Shown here piece after piece: positions 24,301 through 47,591 of a DNA stretch of 64,000 bases. Source of the stretch: Apus apus (taxonomy: Eukaryota; Chordata; Aves; Apodiformes; Apodidae); NCBI RefSeq assembly GCF_020740795.1, contig NC_067282.1:134659132-134723131 (forward strand). The letters run 5' to 3'. The notes under the pieces are model-generated. The model saw nothing but the letters and a program-made list of their open reading frames with translations. It was not told where the DNA came from and ran no database searches. Position 1 is the stretch's first letter. Every line of letters begins with the position of its first letter. The translations under genes and the position numbers were made by a program.

Positions 24301-27300
24301 AAATGTCTGTGACACGTAGGTCAGCCTAGCTGATGTAATTCCCCTTTACAGCCTTAGCTTGGTAAGCCTGTGAAAACTTCATAAATGTGGCAATTATGGC
24401 TTGTTGAAACTGTAGAAGGGTCATCAACTTGAATGAAGAAACCCAGGTTAGCTTTTGGATTTCACTGGGAATAAATAATTAGTATTTACTTAGTTCTTTC
24501 TATTAATAGATTTTCATGCTAGCAGGAAGGCTCATCTAATCTAAAGCCAGATAAAGGAGCATAGAGGTGAGGCATGGCCAAGTGAATCAGCAGCAGACCT
24601 GGAAAAAGACCCAGTGTCTCCAGGATCCCTGCTGAGATAGACTCATTTTCTTGGGAGGACTCAGCTGTCTGAAATCCAGCATGTTCTCCAGTCTTTATAA
24701 TTTCTTAACTCCAGAAGGCCGAACATGACAACATGAATTAAGCCCAGAATATCACAAAACCATGGTCTAAAGAAAAGCATAAGGTATCCTAGGAAATTGT
24801 ATTTTTATTTACACATATATTATTTTTATATATAAAGAACAACTAAGCTCACATTTACAGTGCAATTTCCATATAAAAATAAGGCAACAGTTCTGTAAAG
24901 CAGGTATTTCTCTTCATGCAGGAAACACCGTGCTCAGCTCTGACAACACTGACTTACCTAACTCATGTAATGGTTTCTTTAACTGGGCACTCATTGAGAT
25001 TTTGACTGCACCACTATTTGTCAAAGTCTGAGCACTTAAGGGCCAGAACAGAGAACACGTGGGTCTTCTGTTTCCCATGCTGTCAATCCTGAATGCCTAC
25101 ATTCTCTTGAAATTACTCACTTTAACTAAAGAAAATCCCTTGATGACAGCTAAAGGTAGCTACTTCTACAATGTTTGTGGGATCTTACAGCTGCAACTTT
25201 TTGCACATATGGAGCCTGAGTAATGGGGCTTCCTGAGGCTTCAGGCTTTGATTTTGTGTTCTTGGCATATGTGGTGCTTGTACATAGTGTCAGGAAGATA
25301 AGTGTACAGATGCTGAGCAAGCCTCCTAGGGACGTGGACAAATGAGTTCAACCTGCCAAGAAGTCTAGATTGCTGATTTTAAAGAAGTGATTAAGATGTA
25401 TGGAATGGTGAAAATTCATGTTTAAAGTTCTTTGTATGAGTGTTTAATTTTGTTGTTGTTGTTATTTTTTTAAATTACTGGTTTGGCTTTTATTGGCTAA
25501 TGCTGAGCAGGTGACTGCAGGGTCTAAATGGAGTCAGCCCCAGCCTTTCCTATGTCCTTGGCATCACCCAAGACTGCACAGTGTGCTGGTGGCAACAGGA
25601 TCATTTGTTATGCATTGAACCAAGGCTGGTGATTTATTTCATGTAATATCACGTGGCCACATTCACCTGCCTGGTACCCTGGCAGTGGAAGGTGGCTGAG
25701 ATTAATTTGTGAGCTATGGCACTTGCATGGGAAATTGAGCCCCTGGAAAGTGCTGTTTAAGCCAACCCAGATCTAGCACTTTGCTTTATGCCAAGGTGCC
25801 GTATGGATGCTGTTTCTGGAGAAAATGTTTAGAAATGAGTAAAAGAGATGTTGCAGAGCTGTTTATGAGGTCAGGGGTGAGATTTTTTTCAAAAGTGATT
25901 TGTAACTTGGATGCCTGCACAGTGAGGTACATTACCATTCAGGTGGGGAGTGGCTGTGCTGCTTGTTAGAACACCCTGGCAAGGGCTTGTTGTGTTTTAT
26001 AAAGCAGATCCTTATTCTGCAGTGGAGAAAGTAAGGTATCCAAAACCACTGGCTGCTGGAGAAAACACTGGCTTCTTGGTCCAACTGCTGCCCTAATGCT
26101 GAGTGAGGCTGGTTTGTTCCCCTGACGCTTAACCTGAACACAAGCAAGAGCTGCAAAACACATCCAGCAGATGCCAGCACCGTGGACAGCATTTGGAAGT
26201 TCATTTTCTTCTTCAGGGGTGAGACAAATGCTGCTGCCTCTGCCACTTCTGGCTGCTGACGGCTTCTTTTTCTCTGGAAGAGGTCATCTCTGTCCTGCCT
26301 GGTATGACCTGTTGAACAGAGAGATCTGTAGCCTGTGCCATTTATTGCCTGGCAAAAAACTGAATTTCTTAAATTTCATAAATTAATTTCCTTTGGAATA
26401 CTGTGTAGCTTAAGTACCTGGCTCAGGGAAGAGCCATGGCAGCGATTCATGGCAATTTGTACTGCCCAGGAGTGCTACCTTGTATTAGAGTATAGGGAAG
26501 AAGTGACTAAACAAAGACCCTTTTTCTGTCGTTATCTGTTACAGGGCTTGAGGTTGTTCTGTGAGAGGGTTGTGCAATGGCTTTGTAATTGCTGGGGGAG
26601 AAGTAGTTCAGCATAGGAATTCATTTCACCAGCAGGAAAAAACAGTGGCTGACTTCTGCAAAGGAAGATTTGAACTTTGTCATTAAGAGACGATTAAACT
26701 CTGCCTGGATTGAAATAAAGGCTCTGTGGATATGGAGGCAGAAGAAGCTGAGGTGTGGTGTCTGCTGGGCACTTGGTCTCTCTTACCCTGGTGTTAGGGC
26801 TGGAATTTTACCCTGCAGTTGCTCAGTCTTGCCTTCACCTAGTCCTCTTGCTGCATCTTTCCTGCAGATCACGGGGTATTTTTGGAATGTTGTGAAAGTG
26901 ATGTTTCTAGGCTTTTAGGCACGGAAGTGCAAATATCACCTTTGCTTAATTAGAGATTATTTTAAATTGGATTATTTCCCTTGGCTGCTCACATCTTAAG
27001 TTTTTTACAGGAATTCTCATTAGTTTGTGCAATTATATTGCCAATAGAAAATTCATGGTTAGAAACTTTAGAAGGAATAGAAACAAAACAAGGGAATGAT
27101 GATGTATGAGGCATTTTTAAAATACATTTGTCAGTTAAAAAAATTAATTACAGAAAACAGTACATTCAGTTTTCATGTTAACTGATGATGGTATCAACCC
27201 TGAAATACTGTACTGTTTCACTGTTCTTCATTATACTGTAGTCCTCTAGCTTTATGCTTCCCAGAGGAGTTGAATACACAGTCACTCTAAGGGCTTAATC

Positions 27301-28078
27301 TTACTCCATTTGATTTCTTTCACATATTCTGACTTCCATGACCATCTGTTTTCTAGCAAATCAGCTCTACCCTACTTTTCTGCCCCAGTCAAAGCAAAAA
27401 AAGTTAATGAATTACCCTATTTGCAATGGTATCAACTGGTCACAGTATTCTAGATATTTCTTAAACACCTGTTAAAGTATATTGTTATATTAACAAAAAA
27501 AGGTGCTTGACAAACAAATGCTTTCTCAGGTATTCTGTCAGGGTGTAGTGCATAGCTCTGATGTCTCTTAAGGGTGGTACTTGTCACTATTTTGTATTAT
27601 TCTGTGTACTACATCAAGTCAAGTTTTATATTTATCTCAGTTGCTTCAATATGTTAGCCTGTAGAGCTTTTTGGGGATTATTTGAGATTTTTCATCTGCT
27701 GGTCAATGATAAGCATTAGTCTGGTGACACGTGTGGTTCCAAGGGAGCATGTTAAGACAAGTACATAAGTGTGTGGAGCACGCATTTGATTTCTCTTATT
27801 TTTGCTAGAACATGTCCATTGTGAGGAATAAATGAAGCTGCTTCCAAAACTGGGGTGTCCATGCACAGACCTGCCTTTCTTGCCTGTACTCCTTCACATC
27901 CCCTGTCCCCCCAGCTTCACTTCTTCCATGCAAAGCCTTCCACAGTCAACAAAATCCAGTTCTGACAGAAGAATACAGTTGGAAGATACACAACATGCAG
28001 CTTCTGGTGTCAGTTTTATGTATGCATTAAAGTACCTTTAGGTAATTTTTTTTTCAAGGACACATGATATTTTCTTAG

Positions 28079-40485
<12,407 letters not shown>

Positions 40486-41964
40486 TGACTTCCATTGTGT
40501 ATACACAGAGAGTCCTTTGATTCCAAGACACCCTTCTGTGTTGTGGGATTTTGCTACTAAGGTGGAGGAATAAGTATTTGTCTGTAAGGGAAATACTGTA
40601 GCAGCAAATCAGTGTGTAAAAGTGGAGTAGTGTCACCCTGTTCTCTGGCTTTGGGCCAGTTCTGCCCAAAACCAAACAGGCAAAGCTTCCAACAAGTTGG
40701 TAGATTGTTCTGACAAACTTTGAGAGGAACGCTAGTTGCTCTAATACTGCAATTAAAACTTTGTCCGTTTCAGGAGGTCAAGGCAACTCATTGTGAGCCC
40801 ATCCACTGACAGCAGGAGTTGTAGCAGGGATCTGTGACTGAGAGGGTTGCAGAAGGGCAGCTCTGGAATTTGGAGTGACCTCCTTTGCCATCTGTGACTG
40901 TTAGGTTTAGCTTCCATATAAGTCACTTGGACTGATCAAAGTGCCCACACTGCCCATAAATCCATCAGGTGCCTAAGGATGTTGCTGTGTTCTACCATGA
41001 GTAATTGAAGTTCCCCATATTGTTTGTATAGCTATGCCACTTGCTGCATTAATGACAGTAATTTCTTTAATTGGGCTAGGGTAGCACAATAAGTTGGGGT
41101 TTACAGTCTGCAGGCAGTACTGAAGTATTGATTTTTATCCAGGTAAGTCTTGTCTGCCTACAAATACAAGTGAACTAGAGAAAACAACTGGTCTGTTTGA
41201 AATCTGTCAGTAAGCCTGCTAGCCTTTCAGGGATACAGCTTGTGATATGAGAGTATCTATGGGACTCTTTAGACAAGTTTGAAAATTGAGAAAGCAGCAG
41301 TGGTTGAGAGCAGTGGCAGTTTCTTTCTTACAGACATTGAGTGCTGCTATCCACTGTGTTTATTCTTTTGAAGTGAAGCCCTGAGGTGCCTTCTCATTGA
41401 CCACTATGGGCAGAAAGTAAGTTTGATCCAGCTGCACAGCAGCATCTTAGGCAAAACTATTGCTCAACTCCAACATCAAGACCAAAATTAGCTATGATCC
41501 CAGAGTAATGTAAAGTCCAGTCTCATCTAACATTGAAAGATCCTTATAACTGTTACTTCCTCTAAGAACTTAACCTTTTCCTTCTCTTCCTATCCAGCAG
41601 ATGGGATGACTTCTGAGTAGGATTGTCTGGATTGTGAGCTTTTGATCAGTGTCTGCTTTTTCTTGTCTGGGTTTAAAAAGGAGAGACACACTGGAGAAGA
41701 AAACTAATCTGTGACATAGTGGTTATTTCCAGACTGTTCCTGAAAAGTAGCTAAAAGAAAAGGAGTTAGGAAATCTGTTGTTAAGCAGGTTAATCTGCTG
41801 CTAAGAGAGATGAGAAGATAGTATGGGTATTGATGTCATAGTGTCAACGTTTGACCCAGTTGGACAACAATGCTCTCGATCCCCTCCCCCTCCTACCCAG
41901 GTAGGGAAGGAGAGAGAGAAAAAAAAAAAGAGACTTGTCTAGATTGAAAACTGAACCGTGCAAC

Positions 41965-41970
41965 TTTATT
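41965..41970 (-). terminator. LTR polyadenylation signal AATAAA
   Basis: AATAAA on the minus strand within the LTR, about 125 bases from its 3' end. It is antisense to KIAA0930 and so should not truncate that transcript. Confidence 0.55.
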
Positions 41971-41998
41971 TAGAATATTAATACGTGATGTTAGAGTG

Positions 41999-42016
41999 TA
42001 TATATATATATATATA
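41999..42016. repeat. (TA)9 microsatellite inside the LTR
   Basis: Nine perfect TA units; probably variable between individuals. Confidence 0.9.
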
Positions 42017-43419
42017 GTGATTATACAAAAGTGTGGCAGAAGCCTCTCGCCTCCCCCCACCCCCAGCAACTCCCACAGCACTTCCCTCAGATGAGACAAT
42101 TCCGAGGAATCCCGAAGCTGCTCCTGGAGAAGGCAGAGAGTTACGAGGGTCAGGAGGGCTTGAGGTCGATGGTTCGATGATGATGGGCAGATGGTGTTTT
42201 CCCAGACGCCGGCCACGAACAAAAGAAAGAGGAAAAGAGAGAAAAAGGAAGGCAGATAGACAGGCAAGGCGAAGCGGCGAGAGAGCGAAGCAGGAAGGAA
42301 GGAAGTTTTCTTCTGTCATCTCCGACCTTCCCCCGAGCCTACGTAGATATATGGAATGGAATATCTCTGGCCAGTTTTGCTGTTCGTCTAACCCAGCCTC
42401 CCACGGGGCGGGGGGACCACAGATCCCCCCGTAGTGTCTGAGCCGGCAGAGCAAAGGCACGACCTTGAGAGCCCAGCAATTACAAAAACATTCCAGTGTC
42501 TTATCAACCTAGCAGAACACGCAGTTGCTAGTTGAAGAAAGCTCACTGAAATAAAAAAAAAAAAAATCAGCAAAAGAAAAACTGGCTTCATCCTGGCTCA
42601 AACCAGGACACACAGGCTGTATTATGCTAGTGTAATAGTAACAGCTGTAGTCTTGTCCTCGTTGGCAGGCTGAGATCTTGAAGTGTGTTGAAAAGTAGCA
42701 TGGCATTTGCTCTAAAGAAAAGGAAACTGTAGCTGATAAGGTAGGAGTGGAAATTATACTTAGTGAAGAGGTGTTTCTACATTTGTCCTTTCACTGTATG
42801 TGAATTATTTCAATTTAGAAGAAGTTACAGATTCCAGTAAAAATTCATCTTCTGTAATTAAGGGTGGATTTTTACCATTTCAGCAAAATACATAATTATT
42901 CCTCATTATGATAATTGTGTTGATAATCTTACAGCTAGTTAGCTGGAGTTACTAAGCTCACTCTCTCACCACAGGCACTTTTGAAGTTCACAGAAGATGT
43001 ATTGTTCCTGCTGGCATTTAATACTTGTTTTAGTGGGTGGCATAAATGCCTCCATGCTCAAATATTTGCTTTGAGCTGGAACATCCTTTCTGAGACTTAA
43101 TTTGTTTAACATATGATTGCTTTAGTTTGGTGTATACATTGGGATGCACAGAAATAGGACATTAAATGTCTGGGCTGTAAGGCAGAATTTTAATCTGTAG
43201 TTTTTCACTGCCTGTGTTTCCTTTTGCTTGACACATGGGATAGGGCTGGTTTCCAGCACCTTTTTGTAATTAATGCATGTGCACCAGTGGCAGCTTTCCA
43301 GCAAGCGGGAGTGTTACTCATGGGGCAGGATGAAGTGAAAGATGCTCATCTCCCTTGGGTAGCTGGGGAAGCCTGCAGTAAGAAATGAAACTCCCAGTGG
43401 TAGTGATCAAAGTACATTT

Positions 43420-43660
43420 TAAAATGTCTGGAGTTTATACATATTGATAAGACTTCCTTGCTCTGAGCCTTCTCTCCATGCTTAGATAATCCCAGTTCTC
43501 TCAGCCTCTCCCCATATGTCAGAGGTTCCAATCCCTTAATCATCTTTGTGGCCTTTCACTGTACTCATTCCACTGTGTTTCAGTCCTTACAAGTGTGGTG
43601 AGAGCCCTCTGGAGCTGTGGATCAATTTTTACTCGCGTCATCCCCCTTGTACAACTGTAT
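43420..43660 (-). mobile_element. CR1 LINE fragment, antisense to KIAA0930
   Basis: Read on the minus strand, the sequence carries the CR1 line 'agggccacaaagatgattaagggattggaacctctgac..atggggagaggctgagagaactggg' in recognisable pieces. Translated, it gives the familiar CR1 phrase YGERLRELGLSKHGEKAQSK. Neither the octamer-type 3' end nor the reverse transcriptase domain is visible, so this is an internal fragment. The boundaries are approximate. Confidence 0.75.
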
Positions 43661-43721
43661 GTGATCAGCCTCTTAATTAAGTGTGTGCTCCCTTTTCCCA
43701 TATTCTTTATTCTTTATGTAG

Positions 43722-43893
43722 CCTTGAAAAGGAGGTAGCCACCCAGTTTCCAGATATTGCTATGTACTGCCTTGCCAGTATGCTGGTTTTACTGTCTACA
43801 TTTGAAAAGATGCCCACAATTATGACAGATATGTTACAGGATCGTGTTGTGTCACATTTGGACAATATGGAACTAAGGAGCCAACAAAAGTAG
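43722..43893 (+). other. Unassigned exon-like open segment in last KIAA0930 intron
   Basis: A good acceptor (TTCTTTATTCTTTATGTAG ending at 43721) precedes 56 codons with protein-like composition (LEKEVATQFPDIAMYCLASM ... MLQDRVVSHLDNMELRSQQK) closed by TAG at 43891-43893. The frame does not fit KIAA0930: splicing from the preceding exon (phase 1) would read only a few codons to a stop. I do not recognise the protein. It could be a fragment of a retrocopy, a relic exon or chance. Right next to it is the CR1 fragment, but the CR1 open frame would be on the other strand. Confidence 0.3.
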
Positions 43894-44380
43894 GTTTGTG
43901 GCAGCTTTTTGAGTGTAGAAATGTAGGCTTTGGGGTATGGAATGGGTGAAATGGTAGAATTTTTTGTGCCAACGTCTTCAGAGCCAAAAGTCTCTTTAAA
44001 GGTCTTGAGGATGATACATTTTCCCATTCAAGAAAGGGAAACCTTTGGCTTGTTTCTGTGGAAGATGCTGCTGCTCTGTATCTGGCACGTTGCATGATCC
44101 CAGTATAAATTATACTTAGTACATCATTTGCCATCTCTGCATGATGGGATATATTTGTGCTTTACCATCTCTCAACTAGGGTGCAGCTGAGGAGGAGTTA
44201 AATTGAACTTTAATAGGCAAAGTTGCATACCTGTGTTTTAAATTCCCTTGGTGGCACAAGAGGGGGACTGTGCTGCAGCCCACAGTTGCATCTCCAGTTC
44301 TTAATGCTTTTTTGGTACTGTGGCTACTTTCAGGAGCCGCCTAAGTCTGCTGTATCTCTTTGTTTCTCTCCCTTGCCCAG

Positions 44381-44421
44381 ATATCCTGGAAGTGCGGCAG
44401 AAACCAATTCTGATGACATAG
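44381..44421 (+). CDS. KIAA0930: KIAA0930 terminal coding exon
   Basis: The acceptor is TCTCCCTTGCCCAG at 44380. The first two bases complete a split Asp codon, then ILEVRQKPILMT and TAG at 44419-44421. The C-terminus is identical to human as I remember it. The exon continues as the 3' UTR. Confidence 0.97.
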
Positions 44422-45280
44422 CAGAGAGCGGGCACTGCCTTGGAGCCTTGTTGCCAAGTGCCTAACCACAGCGGTTTTCTGTGCTAACACTACCATCTAG
44501 TGTCAGGAACATAAACCTCCGCAGGAAAAAAGGGAAGTCCGAGAATACCAGCCGATCAAAAGTGCCTCTTTCTTCCTTCCTCTGCTGTCACGCACCGTAT
44601 GCACACGTGCAGTACATGGCTCGAGTGTTGCTGCCTGCAAGAGGACTTTCATCAAGATCAAACGAGAAGGGGCAGTGTTTAAAACAAGTCGATGCTTTAT
44701 GGACAGTTTGTTACTCTGTTTATAACTAAGAAACCAACAATAAGTACACAACGTGTTAAAACTTCATATTCTTTGGGAGAACTAACTAGAGGATTTCGTA
44801 ATGATGTACTAAGGAACGTGGTTCCGTAAGACTCTGGCCCATACACTCTGGCTTGATGTATGTGTGAGCATGTGTGCGTGCATGTGGGGATTGGAGGGAT
44901 AGGGGAATCATTTCCTACTGAGGGAGGGTAAGGAAAAAGATCCTACAAAGATACACAGCCCTTTTGGTATGTGCAGCGGGTCACGTCAGAGCTGAAAAGA
45001 GGCTGAAAATGTTCCCACTTGTTCATGTGTCAGTGTTAGGACAGTTGAACGCTGCTGACAGATTTCTGTATCTACCAAAGAACAGCAACATTTTCATCCT
45101 CAAGAACTGGCTAAGAAGATGAGCCAGTGAAAAGAAGGCTAAAATGTGCTGCTACAGTAAAGCCGAGGTTCATATGCAGAACTAATGCTGCTTTTCTCTG
45201 TGAGCTGAGTTGATAGAAGCTTGAGACTAAACTGGAAAAATAGGAGGCTGGAATTGGACTCCAAAACTTAAAAACCTTAC

Positions 45281-45461
45281 CGATAGCCAACAACATCCTC
45301 CTGCATGCACTGGACTTCAGAGTAGGCAGAGTCATCCTGGTGGTAGCGTTTGTAGCCAAGGGGGGCATGAGAACTCATTAACGGTGGGGCAGCCTGCCTG
45401 GATCCTTCATCTCCTGGTGGTGTTCTGCTGTACCGTGACATGCCGACGCACGGAGAGTTTT
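45281..45461 (-). other. Unassigned minus-strand exon-like coding segment
   Basis: On the minus strand, TTTTGTCTTTCAAG (ending at 45462) is a good acceptor and GTAAGG (from 45280) a good donor. Between them, 59 codons are open: NSPCVGMSRYSRTPPGDEGS, RQAAPPLMSSHAPLGYKRYH and QDDSAYSEVQCMQEDVVGY. If the donor is not used, the frame ends at TAA (45279-45277) after one more Arg, giving a possible C-terminus. The translation is rich in Tyr, Ser and Pro, like a cytoplasmic tail, with a YSEVQ motif resembling a tyrosine-phosphorylation site. I cannot name a family. It lies antisense within the KIAA0930 3' UTR. No partner exons on the minus strand could be found by eye. Confidence 0.35.
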
Positions 45462-46112
45462 CTTGAAAGACAAAAGATGGAAGTGTAATTCTGCTCTGAG
45501 AAGTGACTAAAAATAGCATAGTGGAAGGTGTGAAAATTGTGTGTCAGGAGCTCTCAGGAAAAAAGCCTTATGTTTACAGGTAAAATGCAGCTTTCTCTAA
45601 ATAGTAAAACTCTGCTGTCCTAGATATTTGAAAGCTAACTGGTGGTATACTGGGACTGCTGCAGGCAGCTTCACTGTTTTGATATGGAAGCCAGTCAGTG
45701 CTTTGGTTTATTTACAACTGCATAGCTGGCACAGCAAAGGGTGGGGTAGCATGTCACCTAGAGCATGTGATGCTTCAGTACATGCACAGATAGAGTGAGA
45801 AATGCCATTTCTGTCACTTTTCAGACTCCAAGCACCTAAACTGAACGCTGTTGCCACAGTTAGCAAATGGCATATGCTCTGAGCCTGGACCTTTGTCTCC
45901 CTCAGAGCCAGCCTTTCTTTCCCAAAGTGCTTTGTTGTTATTCTCTCAAAAACATCAGATGACTTAACCTCTTAAATAGGACTTTCTGCTTTTTTTCCTC
46001 AGGCCAGGTTTCATGGGAATAGCTCCGCTTCAGCATAAAGGTAGACTAACTTTATCATTCAGCCCAACATGGTGAATCCTACATGGTAAGGAGGTTTTTT
46101 GTTTTGTTTTCC

Positions 46113-46135
46113 TTTTTTTTTTTTTTTTTTTTTTT
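46113..46135. repeat. Poly(T) run of 23 bases
   Basis: Preceded by GTTTTGTTTT units from 46095. On the minus strand this is a poly(A) tract with A-rich tail, which could mark a retroposed insertion whose body would lie at higher coordinates. No such body is recognised. Confidence 0.85.
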
Positions 46136-47585
46136 AATTGAGGCTAGGCCTGGAAGCAGTCACCTTATTGCAGGATGGTAGCATTTCTGACACCGACAGC
46201 ATGAGTGCATGACAGGCCTGGCTGACCAGTTTTTAATTTGCTTCACATGTGTTGCAACAGCATTAGAAAAAAGTTCACTTTGTCATTACCAGCACAGCCA
46301 CTTTTCATGTTGCAGCCTTTGAACTTTGCTCCATGGGAGTTTTTGGTTGTGCCTGTGTGTGAGGTGTTCACATGGTCAAACATGAGGCATGTTCTCTGGG
46401 TGCCTAAGCTTCATTCCCGAGTTGGGGGGGGGAGAGGTAGAGTCCTAAATCAGCAGCTGAAGTGGCCTCTTAAAAACTTGCTAGGCAGCTGAGGCATGTA
46501 CCTGAGATCCCTAGGGCGTGTGCCTATTGGCAGTCGATACAGATATTTTTCCTCTCCTCATGCTAAGCCACTCTTCAGCTAAAAGACCAGTCCTACTCTG
46601 AAGCCTCTCAAGATGTTCCTTATTCTACGCTTCCATGCTGCTGGGCTGGGCAAACCAGTGCTCGGTGTTTCTATACGTATTAGTTGGGGAGGGAAAGGAG
46701 AGAGGGTTAATATTTGTACTACTAGTCACAATTTATACCTTTCAGTCAAACAGCCAGAGGAATAATACACATGAAAAGGAAATCTACCCAGATTGGAACC
46801 TCAGTGGTAGGTGCCTAGTACTGCTTCAGTTGACAGTAATTTGTCATGCTTTCTTGGTATCATGTATTGCATTTAGGTAGCTTCATTTCATGTGGTCTGA
46901 AAGGCTGAGCAAACCTTGCTGCACAAGACTTCAGAGCAAATGAAGAATGATTCTAAACTAGTATATTAGTATGAAGGCAGCATTACAGTAAGTACAGCTC
47001 AGATCCTATGTCTATTATGCAGGAGGTATCCTCTGCTTTGTTACATGTACGTGGGTGGATTTCGATGTCTAGTCTTTGAAAGGATTCAGTGTAAATGTCC
47101 TAATAAAAATCAGTTGATTTATTGTATCCTGCTAGTGGATATGCTATGGGTACGTTGAAGACTCACCTTTTTTAGTAGAAAAGGGCTACAGTTATGCCCA
47201 GATGAACTTCCATTGAAAACAGAGGTCAAAAAGTCTACTGAATGTCAATAGTGCTTTTTTGAAATAAATAAATGTGCCAGATTCTCCTCTAAATAACTCA
47301 CCTAGACTTCTCATGTATCACCCCTGGTTCCCACTTCCTGTTATGAAGTGAGGGGAAAAAAATATCCATGTTTTGTTTTCCTTTTGAACATAACCTTAAA
47401 ATCATAATTTATTTTCCTTGTAGAGACAGATTGACAAGGAAGGTGATCAGAGCTTTGCTTGGGCCCCAATGGCATAGCTGAGCCCTTAGCATGCTATTGC
47501 ACTATACCAAAAAAATAATAGGGAATGTTAGTAGGAACCTCTCACCTTTTCAGTTTGAGGTGTTTTAATTCTGTAGCTCCTAAGC

Positions 47586-47591
47586 AATAAA
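47586..47591 (+). terminator. KIAA0930: Candidate proximal poly(A) signal (KIAA0930)
   Basis: AATAAA about 3.2 kb after the stop codon, with a TCTGTTGG stretch downstream. Possible alternative 3' end. Confidence 0.35.

Larger units (their letters stand above)
41842..42610 (-). mobile_element. Solo LTR of an ERVL-type endogenous retrovirus
   Basis: The element has inverted ends TGTC...GACA and is flanked by CATAG on the left and CACAG on the right, a 5 bp target duplication with one mismatch. Five bases is the usual size for ERVL-type integrases. Read on the minus strand it begins TGTCCTGGTTTGAGCCAGGA, very like the avian ERVL LTR opening, and has AATAAA at 41970-41965 near its 3' part followed by a T/C-rich U5. 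It includes a (TA)9 tract at 41999-42016. No internal gag, pol or env sequence is present, so this is a recombined solo LTR. It is oriented against KIAA0930. Its CpG-richer composition than its surroundings suggests moderate age. Confidence 0.82.

Noticed and set aside
41978..42460. 160-codon minus-strand and 133-codon plus-strand open frames
   Set aside because: Both lie within the solo LTR and are GC-rich shadows; LTRs of this type carry no gene.
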